Shown here: positions 10,557 to 19,382 of the stretch, piece by piece
How the letters are laid out: every line of letters begins with the position of its first letter
Position numbering within the stretch: position 1 is the first letter of the stretch
Source of the DNA: Luteolibacter ambystomatis
GTDB lineage: Bacteria; Verrucomicrobiota; Verrucomicrobiia; Verrucomicrobiales; Akkermansiaceae
NCBI RefSeq assembly: GCF_018137965.1
Contig: NZ_CP073100.1
Location: 5,219,754-5,283,753, forward strand
DNA length: 64,000 nt
Direction: 5' to 3'
Position numbers and translations under genes: made by a program
The notes under the pieces: generated by a model
What the model was told of the DNA's origin: nothing
Databases searched by the model: none
What the model saw: the letters and a program-made list of their open reading frames with translations, nothing else

Positions 10557-11087
10557 TCAGAGCAGGGGCGTGTCGTCGCCCTCTTCGGGTTCTTCGTCGG
10601 TGAACTCCGGTTCGAGATGGGCCTCGAGCAGCCAGAGATTCTTGTCGATGGAATGAGTGGTGCCAATGAGCAGGTCTGCGGTGACCTCGTCATCCACCAC
10701 CTGGGCATGGTTGATGCCGATGCCAAGCACGGCGGAGACGGCGGCATAGCGTTCGGCCAGCAGTTCGATCAGGTCGAAGCTGCCGGTGGCCTCCGGCGGC
10801 AGGGTCGGCAGCGAGGTCACGCTGCCGATGCCGGGCAGGGTGCCGAGGGCGCGGCCGCCGAGGGCGACGGCGCGCTCCGCCAGTTCATCGGTCGATTCAT
10901 CGAGCTGGCCGACGAAGCCGTCGAGCATCTCGTGGATCGCGATCATGTTGGAACCCCGGACATTCCAGTGCGCCTGCTTCACCTGCAATCGCAGGTCGAT
11001 CAGCACGGCGATGGTGTCGTTCAGAAGATTGACGACCTTGGCGCGGCTCTGGGCGTCGAGCGGATGGCGGCTGGAGCGGAGGTTCAT
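10557..11087 (-). CDS. dps: Dps-family ferritin-like DNA-protection protein inside the suf operon
   Basis: Stores and oxidises Fe(II) in a dodecamer and protects DNA from peroxide damage. It is 176 residues long, a normal Dps length. The ferroxidase motif is seen as QAHWNVRG followed by IHEMLDGFVGQLDES, giving the His, Asp and Glu ligands shared between subunits. The C-terminal tail is acidic (EEPEEGDD) rather than lysine-rich, so direct DNA binding may be weak. It is placed between sufC and sufB with short gaps, which is unusual and suggests joint control of iron storage and Fe-S assembly. Confidence 0.93.
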   Translation of the reverse strand: MNLRSSRHPLDAQSRAKVVNLLNDTIAVLIDLRLQVKQAHWNVRGSNMIAIHEMLDGFVGQLDESTDELAERAVALGGRALGTLPGIGSVTSLPTLPPEATGSFDLIELLAERYAAVSAVLGIGINHAQVVDDEVTADLLIGTTHSIDKNLWLLEAHLEPEFTDEEPEEGDDTPLL

Positions 11088-11123
11088 GGGGGATGTCGGG
11101 GATTGGAGTTGGTTTGGATCGGA

Positions 11124-11882
11124 TCAGGCCGTCACGAGTTCCTCGTCCTTGAGGAATTCGTAACCGGACTTCTCCAGCTCCAGAGCAAGTTCCGGACCGC
11201 CGGAGCGGACGATCTTGCCCGCAGCCATCACGTGGACGTAGTCCGGGCAGATGTAGTCGAGCAGGCGCTGGTAGTGGGTGATCATCAGGATGCCGCGTTC
11301 CGGGGAGCGGGTGGCATTCACGCCGCGGGCCACGATCTTCAGGGCGTCGATGTCGAGGCCGGAGTCGGTTTCATCGAGGATGGCGTACTTCGGCTCCAGC
11401 ATGAGGAGCTGGAGGATCTCGTTGCGCTTCTTCTCCCCACCGGAGAAGCCTTCGTTCACGGAGCGGCCGGTGAATTTCCGGTCCATTTCCAGAAGATCCA
11501 TTTTGGAATAGAGGTTCTTATAGTAGGCCACGGCGTCGATCTCCTCGCCCTGCGGCAGGCGGGCCTGGAGGGCGGCACGGATGAAGTTGGCATTCGAGAC
11601 CCCCGGAACTTCGGACGGATATTGGAAGGCGAGGAAGATGCCGGCGCGGGAGCGCTCGTCGATGCTCATTTCGAAAATGTCCTCGCCATCGAGCGTGACG
11701 CTGCCACCGGTGACGACGTAGCCCTCATGGCCGGCGATGACCTTGGAAAGGGTGGACTTCCCGGAACCGTTTGGTCCCATGATGGCGTGGACTTCCCCGG
11801 CGGGGATTTCGAGGTTCACACCCTTGAGGATTTCGGTGCCGTCTTCGAGCGTGGCGTGGAGGTCTTTGATGACGAGGGACAT
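11124..11882 (-). CDS. sufC: Fe-S assembly ATPase SufC
   Basis: ABC-type ATPase of the SufBCD complex that drives cluster assembly. It is 252 residues long. It shows the Walker A motif GPNGSGKST, the signature [13 protein letters not shown], the Walker B/D-loop [11 protein letters not shown] and the switch His in [12 protein letters not shown]. It is the second gene of the operon, 17 bp after the Fur-like regulator. All key ATPase residues are present. Confidence 0.97.
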   Translation of the reverse strand: MSLVIKDLHATLEDGTEILKGVNLEIPAGEVHAIMGPNGSGKSTLSKVIAGHEGYVVTGGSVTLDGEDIFEMSIDERSRAGIFLAFQYPSEVPGVSNANFIRAALQARLPQGEEIDAVAYYKNLYSKMDLLEMDRKFTGRSVNEGFSGGEKKRNEILQLLMLEPKYAILDETDSGLDIDALKIVARGVNATRSPERGILMITHYQRLLDYICPDYVHVMAAGKIVRSGGPELALELEKSGYEFLKDEELVTA

Positions 11883-11899
11883 GGCGTGGGAGTCGGGAA

Positions 11900-12340
11900 T
11901 CAGTGGGAGGGGGTGGAAGAGGGGAGTTCGCCGCGCAGCGTGATTTCCACATCGCTGATCACGGTGCCAGGTGGCAGGTCGAGAAGGTCGGCGAGGTTCA
12001 CGCCGGGTTTGAAGGTCACGTCGTGGATCGCGCCGGTGGACTCGTCGTGGAAATGACCGTGCTCCTCCAGGTTCGGGCAGAACCGGGACGGATTGCGGTC
12101 GAAGTTCACCTGCCGGACGATGCCGTGCTGAACGAGGACTTCGAGGCAGTTGTAAACCGTTGCCAATGAGATGTTTGGCAGGGAGTCCTTGACCCGCAGG
12201 AAGACGTCGTTCGCGGTCGGATGATCACGGTTCGTCATCAGGACGCGGTACACCTCCCGCCGCTGGCGGGTCATGCGCAGTCCCTCGATTTCATCGGGGA
12301 TTGGCATTTCGGAGTTGCTGTCTGACAGATCGTGGACCAT
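11900..12340 (-). CDS. Fur/PerR-family regulator lacking the CxxC zinc sites, heading the suf operon
   Basis: A Fur-family helix-turn-helix repressor of about 146 residues, probably the iron or oxidative-stress regulator of the downstream suf/dps genes. The DNA-binding domain shows [14 protein letters not shown] and [19 protein letters not shown]. The metal-binding half is odd: where Fur and PerR have a CxxC structural zinc site after the HxH motif, this protein has [15 protein letters not shown], and the C-terminal CxxC is also absent. It resembles zinc-less relatives such as Irr in that respect. The ATG at 12340 is preferred because a likely -10 box lies just upstream; ATG 12307 is also possible. 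Confidence 0.88.
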   Translation of the reverse strand: MVHDLSDSNSEMPIPDEIEGLRMTRQRREVYRVLMTNRDHPTANDVFLRVKDSLPNISLATVYNCLEVLVQHGIVRQVNFDRNPSRFCPNLEEHGHFHDESTGAIHDVTFKPGVNLADLLDLPPGTVISDVEITLRGELPSSTPSH

Positions 12341-12379
12341 TCCGGCGCGGGAAACTACGGCTCCGGAATCCAATATCAA

Positions 12380-12394
12380 GAATTATTCTAAAAA
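12380..12394 (-). promoter_or_regulatory. Probable promoter/operator of the Fur-like/suf operon (TTTTTAGAATAATTC)
   Basis: On the minus strand the sequence contains TAGAAT, one mismatch from the -10 consensus, embedded in AGAAT-A-ATTCT. This is an 11-bp palindrome with 7-1-7-like geometry resembling PerR/Fur boxes. The identical 15-mer lies upstream of the sigma-factor gene at 58183-58197. No good -35 hexamer is visible. Confidence 0.5.
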
Positions 12395-12471
12395 GCTGCA
12401 AACAGTTTTGGTGATTCAAAAGTTACCCGGATTTCCCTCCGTTTTCGGCAGTTCCAGAAGGAGGACTGCAC

Positions 12472-12506
12472 AAAAAGAGCCGACGAGGCGCAATGCCTGC
12501 CGGCTC
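12472..12506 (-). terminator. Rho-independent terminator after the secreted helical-protein gene
   Basis: The hairpin GAGCCG...CGGCTC has an additional inner AGGC/GCCT stem and a GCAAT loop. On the minus strand it is followed by TTTTT. It lies 26 bp past the stop of the gene ending at 12532. Confidence 0.85.
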
Positions 12507-12531
12507 CAAAAGGCTGAAATAGCTCGAGTTG

Positions 12532-14424
12532 TTACTTCGTGCTGGAAGTGGCTCCCGCGCCGTCTTCCGGCAGGATGTCATTGAGCACGCGCTTGATGCC
12601 TTGGTCGGCAAACTTGCTGCCCGCGAAGATTTGCTTGGCTTTCAGGTACCAGGCCAAGGCGGAGCCGGTCTGTTTCTGATCGCGGTTTTCGAATTGCTTG
12701 GCGCGGTCGAGCGCGTTGGTGAACTGGGAGACATTGGGCGCGAGCAGCTCCAGTTCACGACCCAGCTTCGGATCGTCCGGGAAGGATTCGCGCAGCTCGG
12801 CGAGCTGTTCCCAAGCCGCGCAGGACTGGCCCATCTTGCTAAACTCGGCGGCCTTGCCGAGGGCGGTTTCGATCTTGGTCAGGTTGGTGATGATCTGCTT
12901 GAAGGCGTCCTCGCGGCCCGGATCACCCTGAATCGCCGGGGCCAGCTCATATTGGCGGCGCAGGATCTCACGATAGTTTTTTTCGGTGAGCAGGCGGTCG
13001 AAGTCGTTGCGGGCGGTGACCAACGGACCGGCGGCTCCGATCATCTGGCGGAATTCGGAGAGCTTCGGATTGGTCGGCCAGATTTCCGCGGCGGCCTTGA
13101 TCTTCTCGGCGGCCTTGTCGTTGTTTTTCGAGAGCAACTGGGCTTTCGCTTCCTCGATGGCGAGGTCGGAGGCGAGGGTGTAGCCGGCGATGGCACTGTC
13201 CACCTTCGAGGACGGGAAGTCCTTCGCATCGGTCTTCAACTTGTCGGCCAGCGTCTTCGCACGGGTGTAATCGTGGGCTTCCAGGGAACCATAGAGCTCA
13301 TGAAGGTCGCGGACGTAGGCGGCCACGCGGAGCTTCTTGTCCAGTGAGAGGGATGCGACCGGGCCGAGGTATTCGCCGATGGCATAGGCTTCCATCAACC
13401 GCTGCGAGGCGGAATGAAGTTCGCCGCGGGTCAGCATCAAATTGAAGGCCTCGATGTACTTGTCCACCTCGCGAATGGCATCGTTGGAGAACGAGTCGAG
13501 CGAGGACACTGTCGGGCTCATGCCCACGGACTGGGTGAAGAGCTTGCTGACGTCCGAGTTCTTGTCGATGCGGAGGGCGGAGTCCCCGTCCTTCCAGATC
13601 TGGTTGTAGAAACGGGAGGCCATCAGGACGTGCTCATAGCGGCGCTGGGCGAACCATTGCATCATGTTCACCTGATACTGGGTTTTGGCCTGGATCGTCT
13701 GAACTTCCGTCTGGAGGATGTTCTTCTTTTTGAGGGCCTCGATCTCGACGATGCGGCGGAGGGCGTCCTTGTAAGCAAGCGATTTGGTGCCCGTGCCTTC
13801 ACGTTCCACCTGCTGGGTGGTCGTCCCCTGGTTGGTCCGGGTCGTCTGATCCAGCATCTGCGAGCGGTTGTGGGAGGTTTCCCAGTCCTGCTTGGCGGTG
13901 AGAGCTTTCTTTTCCTGCTCGATGGAATCGTTGAGTCCTTTCAGCCCATTCACGTCCTGCTTGGCCAGCATGGCCACGTAGATGGCCTCGGCCAGCGAAC
14001 TGCAGATGTTGGCATCGCCCGGGTAGGTGCCTGCGGACGGCAGTTTTTTGAATGCCTCGTAGAGCTGTGGTCCGCCTTGGCGGAGCGGGGAGATCGTGGC
14101 GAGGATGTCCTTGATGTTGGCGCGGTACTCCATCGCTTCCTCCGAACTTTCCGGCGGCTGGCTGAGATACTTCTCGAACCGCGCCTTGAGGATGCGGTTG
14201 TCCCCCAGCGGAATGGTCATGCCGCCGATGGTGATTGTCTCCGCGGATGGATCGAGCATCGGCAGTTCACTGCCGAGCGGGCTCTTCTTGTCCGGCTGTT
14301 GCGGCCGGGTGACCGTGGTGTCCTGGCTCGGCGGCGTCACCGGGGCGGTGGGCGGCGGCACGTAGACCCCGCCCTGGCCGGCGGCCATGCCCGAGAGGAG
14401 GAGAAGCGTGTAGAAGGGTTTCAT
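12532..14424 (-). CDS. Secreted alpha-helical repeat protein of unknown function
   Basis: Not assigned to a known enzyme. The 630-residue product starts with a signal peptide (MKPFYTLLLLSGMAAG), then a proline- and threonine-rich linker (about 17-45), and then an almost entirely helical body. Repeated A/L/Y-rich helix pairs, for example around 370-600, look like degenerate TPR repeats. A charged segment around 165-260 may form a coiled coil. It is probably periplasmic. It follows a small membrane protein (21 bp gap) and an ABC transporter on the same strand, so the three may form a transport or envelope unit. Restriction to Verrucomicrobiota is inference. Confidence 0.75.
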   Translation of the reverse strand: MKPFYTLLLLSGMAAGQGGVYVPPPTAPVTPPSQDTTVTRPQQPDKKSPLGSELPMLDPSAETITIGGMTIPLGDNRILKARFEKYLSQPPESSEEAMEYRANIKDILATISPLRQGGPQLYEAFKKLPSAGTYPGDANICSSLAEAIYVAMLAKQDVNGLKGLNDSIEQEKKALTAKQDWETSHNRSQMLDQTTRTNQGTTTQQVEREGTGTKSLAYKDALRRIVEIEALKKKNILQTEVQTIQAKTQYQVNMMQWFAQRRYEHVLMASRFYNQIWKDGDSALRIDKNSDVSKLFTQSVGMSPTVSSLDSFSNDAIREVDKYIEAFNLMLTRGELHSASQRLMEAYAIGEYLGPVASLSLDKKLRVAAYVRDLHELYGSLEAHDYTRAKTLADKLKTDAKDFPSSKVDSAIAGYTLASDLAIEEAKAQLLSKNNDKAAEKIKAAAEIWPTNPKLSEFRQMIGAAGPLVTARNDFDRLLTEKNYREILRRQYELAPAIQGDPGREDAFKQIITNLTKIETALGKAAEFSKMGQSCAAWEQLAELRESFPDDPKLGRELELLAPNVSQFTNALDRAKQFENRDQKQTGSALAWYLKAKQIFAGSKFADQGIKRVLNDILPEDGAGATSSTK

Positions 14425-14444
14425 GGCTTGTGCGGGGATGAGCC

Positions 14445-14849
14445 TCAGAGGCGGTTGATGCCGGTGGCGACGGGGATGCCACCCTGGCGGAACTTCACTT
14501 TGAACTGATAGCGTTGCTCACGCTCGATGTTGCGGTTGTTGAACTCGGCGGGAACTTCGATGCCGATCATCTTCGCCTGCTCGCCGCTGCCGACCTTCAC
14601 GCTCAGCACCTGGCCGCGGTCCGGAGTCCAGCGCAGCTTTTCATCCACGGTGCCCTCCACCACATACTCGCTGCCGCGGAGGCTGTTGCCGTTCTGGAGA
14701 AACTCTTCCATGTTCAACTGGGTGAGATCGCCGAAGTTGGCGGATTTTTTGGGAAGAAGCGCCTTTCCGGCGAAAAAGAGGACGGCCACCCCGGCGACAA
14801 TGCCGATGATGATGCCGGGATGGAGACTGGAACTGGCGCGACGAGGCAT
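14445..14849 (-). CDS. Small single-pass membrane protein of unknown function
   Basis: A 134-residue protein with one hydrophobic segment at about residues 11-31 (IIIGIVAGVAVLFFAGKALL). A soluble beta-rich domain follows, with a YVVEGTVDEKLRWTPDRGQV segment and an EREQRYQFKVKFRQGG ending. The topology suggests a membrane-anchored periplasmic domain. It sits between the ABCG-like transporter and the secreted helical protein, all on the minus strand, and could couple the two. I do not recognise a named family. Confidence 0.75.
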   Translation of the reverse strand: MPRRASSSLHPGIIIGIVAGVAVLFFAGKALLPKKSANFGDLTQLNMEEFLQNGNSLRGSEYVVEGTVDEKLRWTPDRGQVLSVKVGSGEQAKMIGIEVPAEFNNRNIEREQRYQFKVKFRQGGIPVATGINRL

Positions 14850-14926
14850 GATGCGAATTCGGTTCGGAAACGGGGAATCTTACGGGAGCGATAGCACGGG
14901 AAGAGTGGCCATGGAATGGGGAACTT

Positions 14927-16666
14927 TCAGTCCCATTGATGGCGGCGGGTTCCCAGCCAGGAGGCGAAAAGGGCGACTCCAATGTGGGCGGCGAGCGTGT
15001 AGAGACAGGCGTCCCGGGAGGACAGGGTGGTGTCGATCACCGCCTTCACGGCATCGTGGACCTGGGTCTGGAGACCCTCAACGCTACCGGACCACGCCCA
15101 GTAGGAAGAGATGAACGGGCGGGTATAGGTCTCGACGCTTTCCGGCAGGGCCAGCACGGCACCCGAAAGAGGAAGCTGGAAGCCCACAAGGTAGATGGAA
15201 AGCAGGGAGGCCTGCTCGGCGGTCCGCATCAGCGATGAGATGGCGAGACAGATTGCCGTCATCGCTCCATTCACCAGCAGCAGGAAACCCGCGTGCTGGA
15301 CGAAGTCGCCGCGGAACTGGCCGAAAGTGTTCACGAAAAAGGCCATCCACAGCGACTGCGCGATCACCAGGCAGGACAGGAACGCGACTTTGCTGGCGAG
15401 GTAGGCCGAGGGCCGCAGGCCACCGAACTTCTCCTTTTCGTAAATCAACCGCTCTCCGGCAATTTCGCGTGCGGAGTTGTTCGAGCCCATCAGCGCCAGC
15501 AACACCACCTGGAACATGATGATCCCGGACACGGCGGAGCCGACCTTGACCTGGTCCATGCGGACGTTCTGATGTTCCTGAACCTCCTCCTGCATGTCCG
15601 ACTGGCGGGTATCAGAATATTTCCGGATCGGATCCTTCGCCTTGTCACTGAAGAGGATCACCAGCAGCGGAAAGCAGATCATGATCGCGAGCTGGAGCAG
15701 CACCTGCCCGCGGTCGCGGAAGAAAATCCGCCATCGCCGGGAGAGCAGCGTGCCGAACTGGCTGACAAGGCCCGGCATCTTCGTCGCGACCTCGTCCTTC
15801 ACCTCTTCACCCTCCACCTTTGCCGGAGGCAGGCTCAGGGCACCGGAAGCCACCGATTTCTCGCGGTTGCGCTCCAGCATCTTGTAGTAGGAAACGCGGT
15901 GTTTTTCCCAGGACGATTGCCATCGGTCGGACGGCTGGCCCGCGAGACGCGGATAGACCTCCTCGGTGTCCTTGACGGAGAAGTAGTGGGTCAGTTGGTC
16001 CGGCGGGCCGTGGTAGGCGACCCGGCCCTCATGGAGGACCAGGATGGAATCATAGAGCTCCAAGTGCGCCAAGGAGTGGGTCACGGACAGGACGATCCGG
16101 CCGTCCTTGCGCGAAAGATCGTGCAGCAGGCGGACGATTTCGCGCTCCGAGCGCGGATCGAGGCCGCTGGTGACTTCGTCGCAGAGCAGCAGCTTCGGAT
16201 CGGAAACCAGCTCCATGGCCAGGCCGAGGCGGCGCTTCTGGCCGCCGGAGAGCACCTTCACCGGGCGGTCCGCGATGGGAGCGAGACCGGTTTCCTCCAG
16301 CACCCGGTCGATTCGCTGGTCGAGCTCGGCATTGTTCTTCGTCTTCACCCGCAGGCGGGTGGCGGCCTCCACCGATTCGTCCACCGTCAGCGGATCATAG
16401 GCGATCGAGAACTGCGGTACGTAGCCGATTTCGGATGGGGAAAAGTCGCCCTCCTTCGAGAGATCCCGGCCGTCCCAGATGAGCGCTCCATCGGATTCGG
16501 GATTCAGTCCGGCGATGGTCTTGAGCAGGGTGGTCTTGCCGCAGCCGGAAGGGCCGACGATGGCCATGAAATGCCCTTTCGGGATCTGGATCGAGACCTT
16601 GTCGACGAGGTTGGCATCCTCGCCGTCCTTGCGGATGGTGAAACAAACGTCCTTGAGTTCGAGCAC
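14927..16666 (-). CDS. ABCG-type half transporter (ATPase fused to ABC-2 permease)
   Basis: A 579-residue protein with the ATPase first and the membrane domain second, as in ABCG/White-type transporters. The ATPase (about 1-240) has GPSGCGKTT (Walker A), LSGGQKRRLGLAMEL (signature) and LLLCDEVTSGLD (Walker B). A linker carries charged residues, and the C-terminal ~270 residues contain about six hydrophobic segments. It probably works as a dimer in the inner membrane, exporting a lipid or hydrophobic compound; the substrate is unknown. The start is a GTG at 16666. It leads a three-gene minus-strand group. Confidence 0.9.
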   Translation of the reverse strand: MLELKDVCFTIRKDGEDANLVDKVSIQIPKGHFMAIVGPSGCGKTTLLKTIAGLNPESDGALIWDGRDLSKEGDFSPSEIGYVPQFSIAYDPLTVDESVEAATRLRVKTKNNAELDQRIDRVLEETGLAPIADRPVKVLSGGQKRRLGLAMELVSDPKLLLCDEVTSGLDPRSEREIVRLLHDLSRKDGRIVLSVTHSLAHLELYDSILVLHEGRVAYHGPPDQLTHYFSVKDTEEVYPRLAGQPSDRWQSSWEKHRVSYYKMLERNREKSVASGALSLPPAKVEGEEVKDEVATKMPGLVSQFGTLLSRRWRIFFRDRGQVLLQLAIMICFPLLVILFSDKAKDPIRKYSDTRQSDMQEEVQEHQNVRMDQVKVGSAVSGIIMFQVVLLALMGSNNSAREIAGERLIYEKEKFGGLRPSAYLASKVAFLSCLVIAQSLWMAFFVNTFGQFRGDFVQHAGFLLLVNGAMTAICLAISSLMRTAEQASLLSIYLVGFQLPLSGAVLALPESVETYTRPFISSYWAWSGSVEGLQTQVHDAVKAVIDTTLSSRDACLYTLAAHIGVALFASWLGTRRHQWD

Positions 16667-16720
16667 GGGAAAGCTGGGAGGGTTTTCGGAAAAGTAGCAA
16701 ACGCAGTGAACAGGTCATTC

Positions 16721-17224
16721 CTATCCGGCGCGTGCAATAAACACACGGCTGTCAGGAAGGTTGCACTCCGTCGAGCGGTACGATGCGGATTTTTCCCGCC
16801 GGACGCTGGAGACCGGCGGACAGGGTGGGGGGTGCGGAGGGGCCGGGGCGGCGGGTGTCTGGTCGAGCGCGCTCTTGAGAGCCCCTTCGACGAGCTGGCC
16901 GCAGTGGATCTTCATCGGCGGCAGCGGACCGAGGTCGCCGGTCAGTTCCGAGGCGGATAGCTCCCGGGCTTCCTCGGCGGTCTTGCCCTTCAGCAGCTCG
17001 GTGGCCATGGAGGCCACCGCGATCGCCGTCTGGCAACCGAAAGCTTGGAACGAGGCGCGGTCGATCACCCGCTTGCCATCCTTTTCGGTGAACTTCAGCC
17101 ACATCCGCAGCATGTCCCCGCAATCTGGGCTGCCGACGGTGCCCACGGCATCCGCGTCGGCCAGTTCGCCCTGGTTCTGAGGGTTGGCGAGGGCGTCGCG
17201 CACCTTCGATTCAAAATCGTCCAT
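16721..17224 (-). CDS. IscU/NifU-type Fe-S cluster scaffold protein
   Basis: Accepts sulfur and iron to build Fe-S clusters. The 167-residue product has the three ligand cysteines in SPDCGD (Cys 35), FGCQTA (Cys 64) and IHCGQL (Cys 108). The 44-residue spacing between the second and third Cys is close to IscU and shorter than in Bacillus-type SufU. After about residue 122 there is a proline-rich tail of ~45 residues that the family does not need. I chose the ATG at 17224; the frame is open further upstream but that part does not look like the family. It is separated from the suf operon by about 4 kb. No cysteine desulfurase is in the window. Confidence 0.88.
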   Translation of the reverse strand: MDDFESKVRDALANPQNQGELADADAVGTVGSPDCGDMLRMWLKFTEKDGKRVIDRASFQAFGCQTAIAVASMATELLKGKTAEEARELSASELTGDLGPLPPMKIHCGQLVEGALKSALDQTPAAPAPPHPPPCPPVSSVRREKSASYRSTECNLPDSRVFIARAG

Positions 17225-17347
17225 GCCCGAATTTGGCTGTGGAGGAACGTCCTTGCCAGTCTGCATTTTCCCCAAGTGGAGCCACGCGGAGGGCTGCGGC
17301 ATCTTTTCTGAAAAGTGACAAATGGCGCCGATGTAGCTGACAGGGTC

Positions 17348-17791
17348 ATGTTTTTTGTCCGCCGTATCTTCCAATTCCTCCGGGCCTTGCGTCCCGAGGT
17401 GCCGCCCTGTGAGGCGGAGTGGGAAGATGTCACTCCCGCTGAATGGCGGGCGTGGGAGGCCGACCGGAAGTTTTCATTCTCTCTGGACCGGCTGGGGGAG
17501 GATGGGGTCCAGAGGGTGGTGATGACCGTTCTGGCCACCGCGGAAAGGGTGCCGGACCGGACCACGGTGAGGGAGCAGATGAGGCGGCTTTTCGGCATGC
17601 GCCCGCCCGATGCGGCCCGGGCGGTGGACCGGGTGATCGGCGGGGTGGTGCGGGCGGGTTCCGGCTTTGAATGCCCGGATGCCGGGGCGGACCCTCTGGC
17701 CGCGCGGGCATTCATGCTGGCGTGGCGGGACCGGCCGCTGGTTCCCGCGATTCGTGCCCGCTGGGGAGCCTGGAGGCCGGGGGGCGTGTGA
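17348..17791 (+). CDS. Hypothetical protein
   Basis: An arginine-rich protein of 147 residues with no recognised domain, signal peptide or membrane segment. A central helical part (VQRVVMTVLATAERVPDR) is followed by MRRLFGMRPPDAARAVDRVI. It is divergent from the IscU-like gene and lies before the FGGY kinase on the same strand. High GC content keeps several frames open here, so it could be spurious; orientation and position between two real genes favour it. Confidence 0.45.
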   Translation: MFFVRRIFQFLRALRPEVPPCEAEWEDVTPAEWRAWEADRKFSFSLDRLGEDGVQRVVMTVLATAERVPDRTTVREQMRRLFGMRPPDAARAVDRVIGGVVRAGSGFECPDAGADPLAARAFMLAWRDRPLVPAIRARWGAWRPGGV

Positions 17792-17878
17792 AGCCGGTGC
17801 AAGGTCCAAAAGCATTTCGCCCAACATTGGCGCTTGGCAGTCTGCTGGACCGGTTTAGAAGTGGAGGTCTTCTTCCCC

Positions 17879-19378
17879 ATGTATTTTCTAGGCATCGAGA
17901 TCAATCCCGCCGGAACCCGTGTGGTGGCGCTCGATCTTGAGGCGGCGGAGATCGCCGCCGAGGCTGTCGCCCCCCATGCTTGGATCGAGGGGCTGCCTCC
18001 CGGCTACCGCGAGCAGGATCCCGCCGGATGGATCAATGCGGTGGATCATGTGATGCGGGAGTGCCTGGCCACCCTTGGAGAACGCCGGGGCCGCGTGGCT
18101 GCCATCGGCGTGGCCGGACCTCTGCGTGGCACCGTGGCACTGGATGCCTCCAGCCGGGTGATCCGCCCGGCGAAGCTGGCGGGCGATCTGTCCTCGAAAC
18201 GCCAGGCCGAGGAAATCTCCCGTGTTTTCGGCGGAACGCCCGGGCTGCTGGAGCTGCTGGGCCAGGTGCCGGGCGTGGATTCGCTGGCAGCCGAGTGCCT
18301 GTGGCTGAAGCAGCAGGAGCCCTACCACTTTCAAAAGACCGCATTCTTCCTGCCCGCGCAGGATTTCATCACCTACTGGCTGACGGGCGAGCGCGCCACC
18401 GAATCCGGCAGCGCCTCGACCACGGGCCTTTTCGACATCCGCTCGTGCCGTTGGTCCGCGGAGCTCGTCCACGCCATCGATCCCGGCCTGGCCGAGCGCC
18501 TGCCACCGCTGCAATCACCCGTCGAGCCACGTGGCCAGCTCCGGCCCGCTTTGGCGCAGGCTTGGGGGCTTTCGGAAGCGGTGCAGGTCGGAGCGGGGAG
18601 TGCCTCGCCGATGCTCTCGGCGCTCGCCGCAGGCTGCGTGACCGATGGCTCCATCGCGGTGGAACTCGGGTCCTCCGGAACGATCGTTGGCGTGCAGGAC
18701 AGCCCGGTCATCGACCTGCGCGGGGAAATCTCGCCGCTTTGCAGCGCCACCGGCGGCTGGCTGGGCACGGCCACCATTGCCAATGCGGTGACCGCTGTCG
18801 AACTGGTGCGCCGCCACTACGGCTGGACGCCGGAGCAATTCGAGCAAGCGGTTGCCTCGGCTCCTCCCGGAGCGGACGGCCTGTTGTTCCTGCCCTATCT
18901 CACCGGGGAATCGCTGCCTCGCCTCCCGGAAGGCTGTGGTGTGCTGCACGGAATGACGCTTCAGAATTTCAGTCCTGCGGGCTTCGCCCGTGCTGCAGCG
19001 GAAGGCGTGGCGCTCGGGCTCGGCTATGGCGTCAGCCGTCTCACCGACCTTGGGTTCGAGCCGGTGGAAATCCGCTTGCTCGGTGCCGCCAGTGTCAGCC
19101 GCACGACCCGCCAGCTTCTCGCGGATGTCTTTGGCATGCCGGTGGTGCCGGTTGGCAGCCGCCAGGGACCGGCCGTGGGCGCGGCCATGCAGGCGGCCGT
19201 CGCGTTTTTCCGCCAGAGCGGTGAATCACTTGGCTTCGGGGAAATCGCCAGCTACCTCGTCTCGTCCGAGGCGCACGGCCGCTGCGAGCCGGACATGCGC
19301 CGCCACGAACTCTACCAACATCTGATGTCCCGCCAGCAGTATCTCGTCGATACACTCCAGCCGGCCGGATTCCTCTGA
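17879..19378 (+). CDS. FGGY-family carbohydrate kinase (xylulokinase-like)
   Basis: Phosphorylates a sugar with ATP in the cytoplasm; xylulose is the likeliest substrate but this is not certain. The 499-residue product shows the N-terminal sugar-kinase fold (MYFLGIEINPAGTRVVALDL), FFLPAQDFITYWLTGE with the family Asp, the ATP-binding VELGSSGT segment and the C-terminal LLGAASVSRTTRQLLADV. GGAGGT 10-15 bp upstream supports the ATG at 17879 over an in-frame start at 17834. The acyltransferase gene starts 4 bp after its stop and folD overlaps that one, so the three are one transcription unit. Confidence 0.9.
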   Translation: MYFLGIEINPAGTRVVALDLEAAEIAAEAVAPHAWIEGLPPGYREQDPAGWINAVDHVMRECLATLGERRGRVAAIGVAGPLRGTVALDASSRVIRPAKLAGDLSSKRQAEEISRVFGGTPGLLELLGQVPGVDSLAAECLWLKQQEPYHFQKTAFFLPAQDFITYWLTGERATESGSASTTGLFDIRSCRWSAELVHAIDPGLAERLPPLQSPVEPRGQLRPALAQAWGLSEAVQVGAGSASPMLSALAAGCVTDGSIAVELGSSGTIVGVQDSPVIDLRGEISPLCSATGGWLGTATIANAVTAVELVRRHYGWTPEQFEQAVASAPPGADGLLFLPYLTGESLPRLPEGCGVLHGMTLQNFSPAGFARAAAEGVALGLGYGVSRLTDLGFEPVEIRLLGAASVSRTTRQLLADVFGMPVVPVGSRQGPAVGAAMQAAVAFFRQSGESLGFGEIASYLVSSEAHGRCEPDMRRHELYQHLMSRQQYLVDTLQPAGFL

Positions 19379-19382
19379 ACGC

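Noticed and set aside
8607..12056. A 1149-codon plus-strand open frame across the suf operon
   Set aside because: It is antisense to sufD, sufB, dps and sufC, all clearly recognised; the translated sequence has no domain and is rich in H, G and V as shadow frames are.
17225..17374. 50-codon N-terminal extension of the IscU-like gene
   Set aside because: The extension has no similarity to the family, and the IscU start fits the ATG at 17224.
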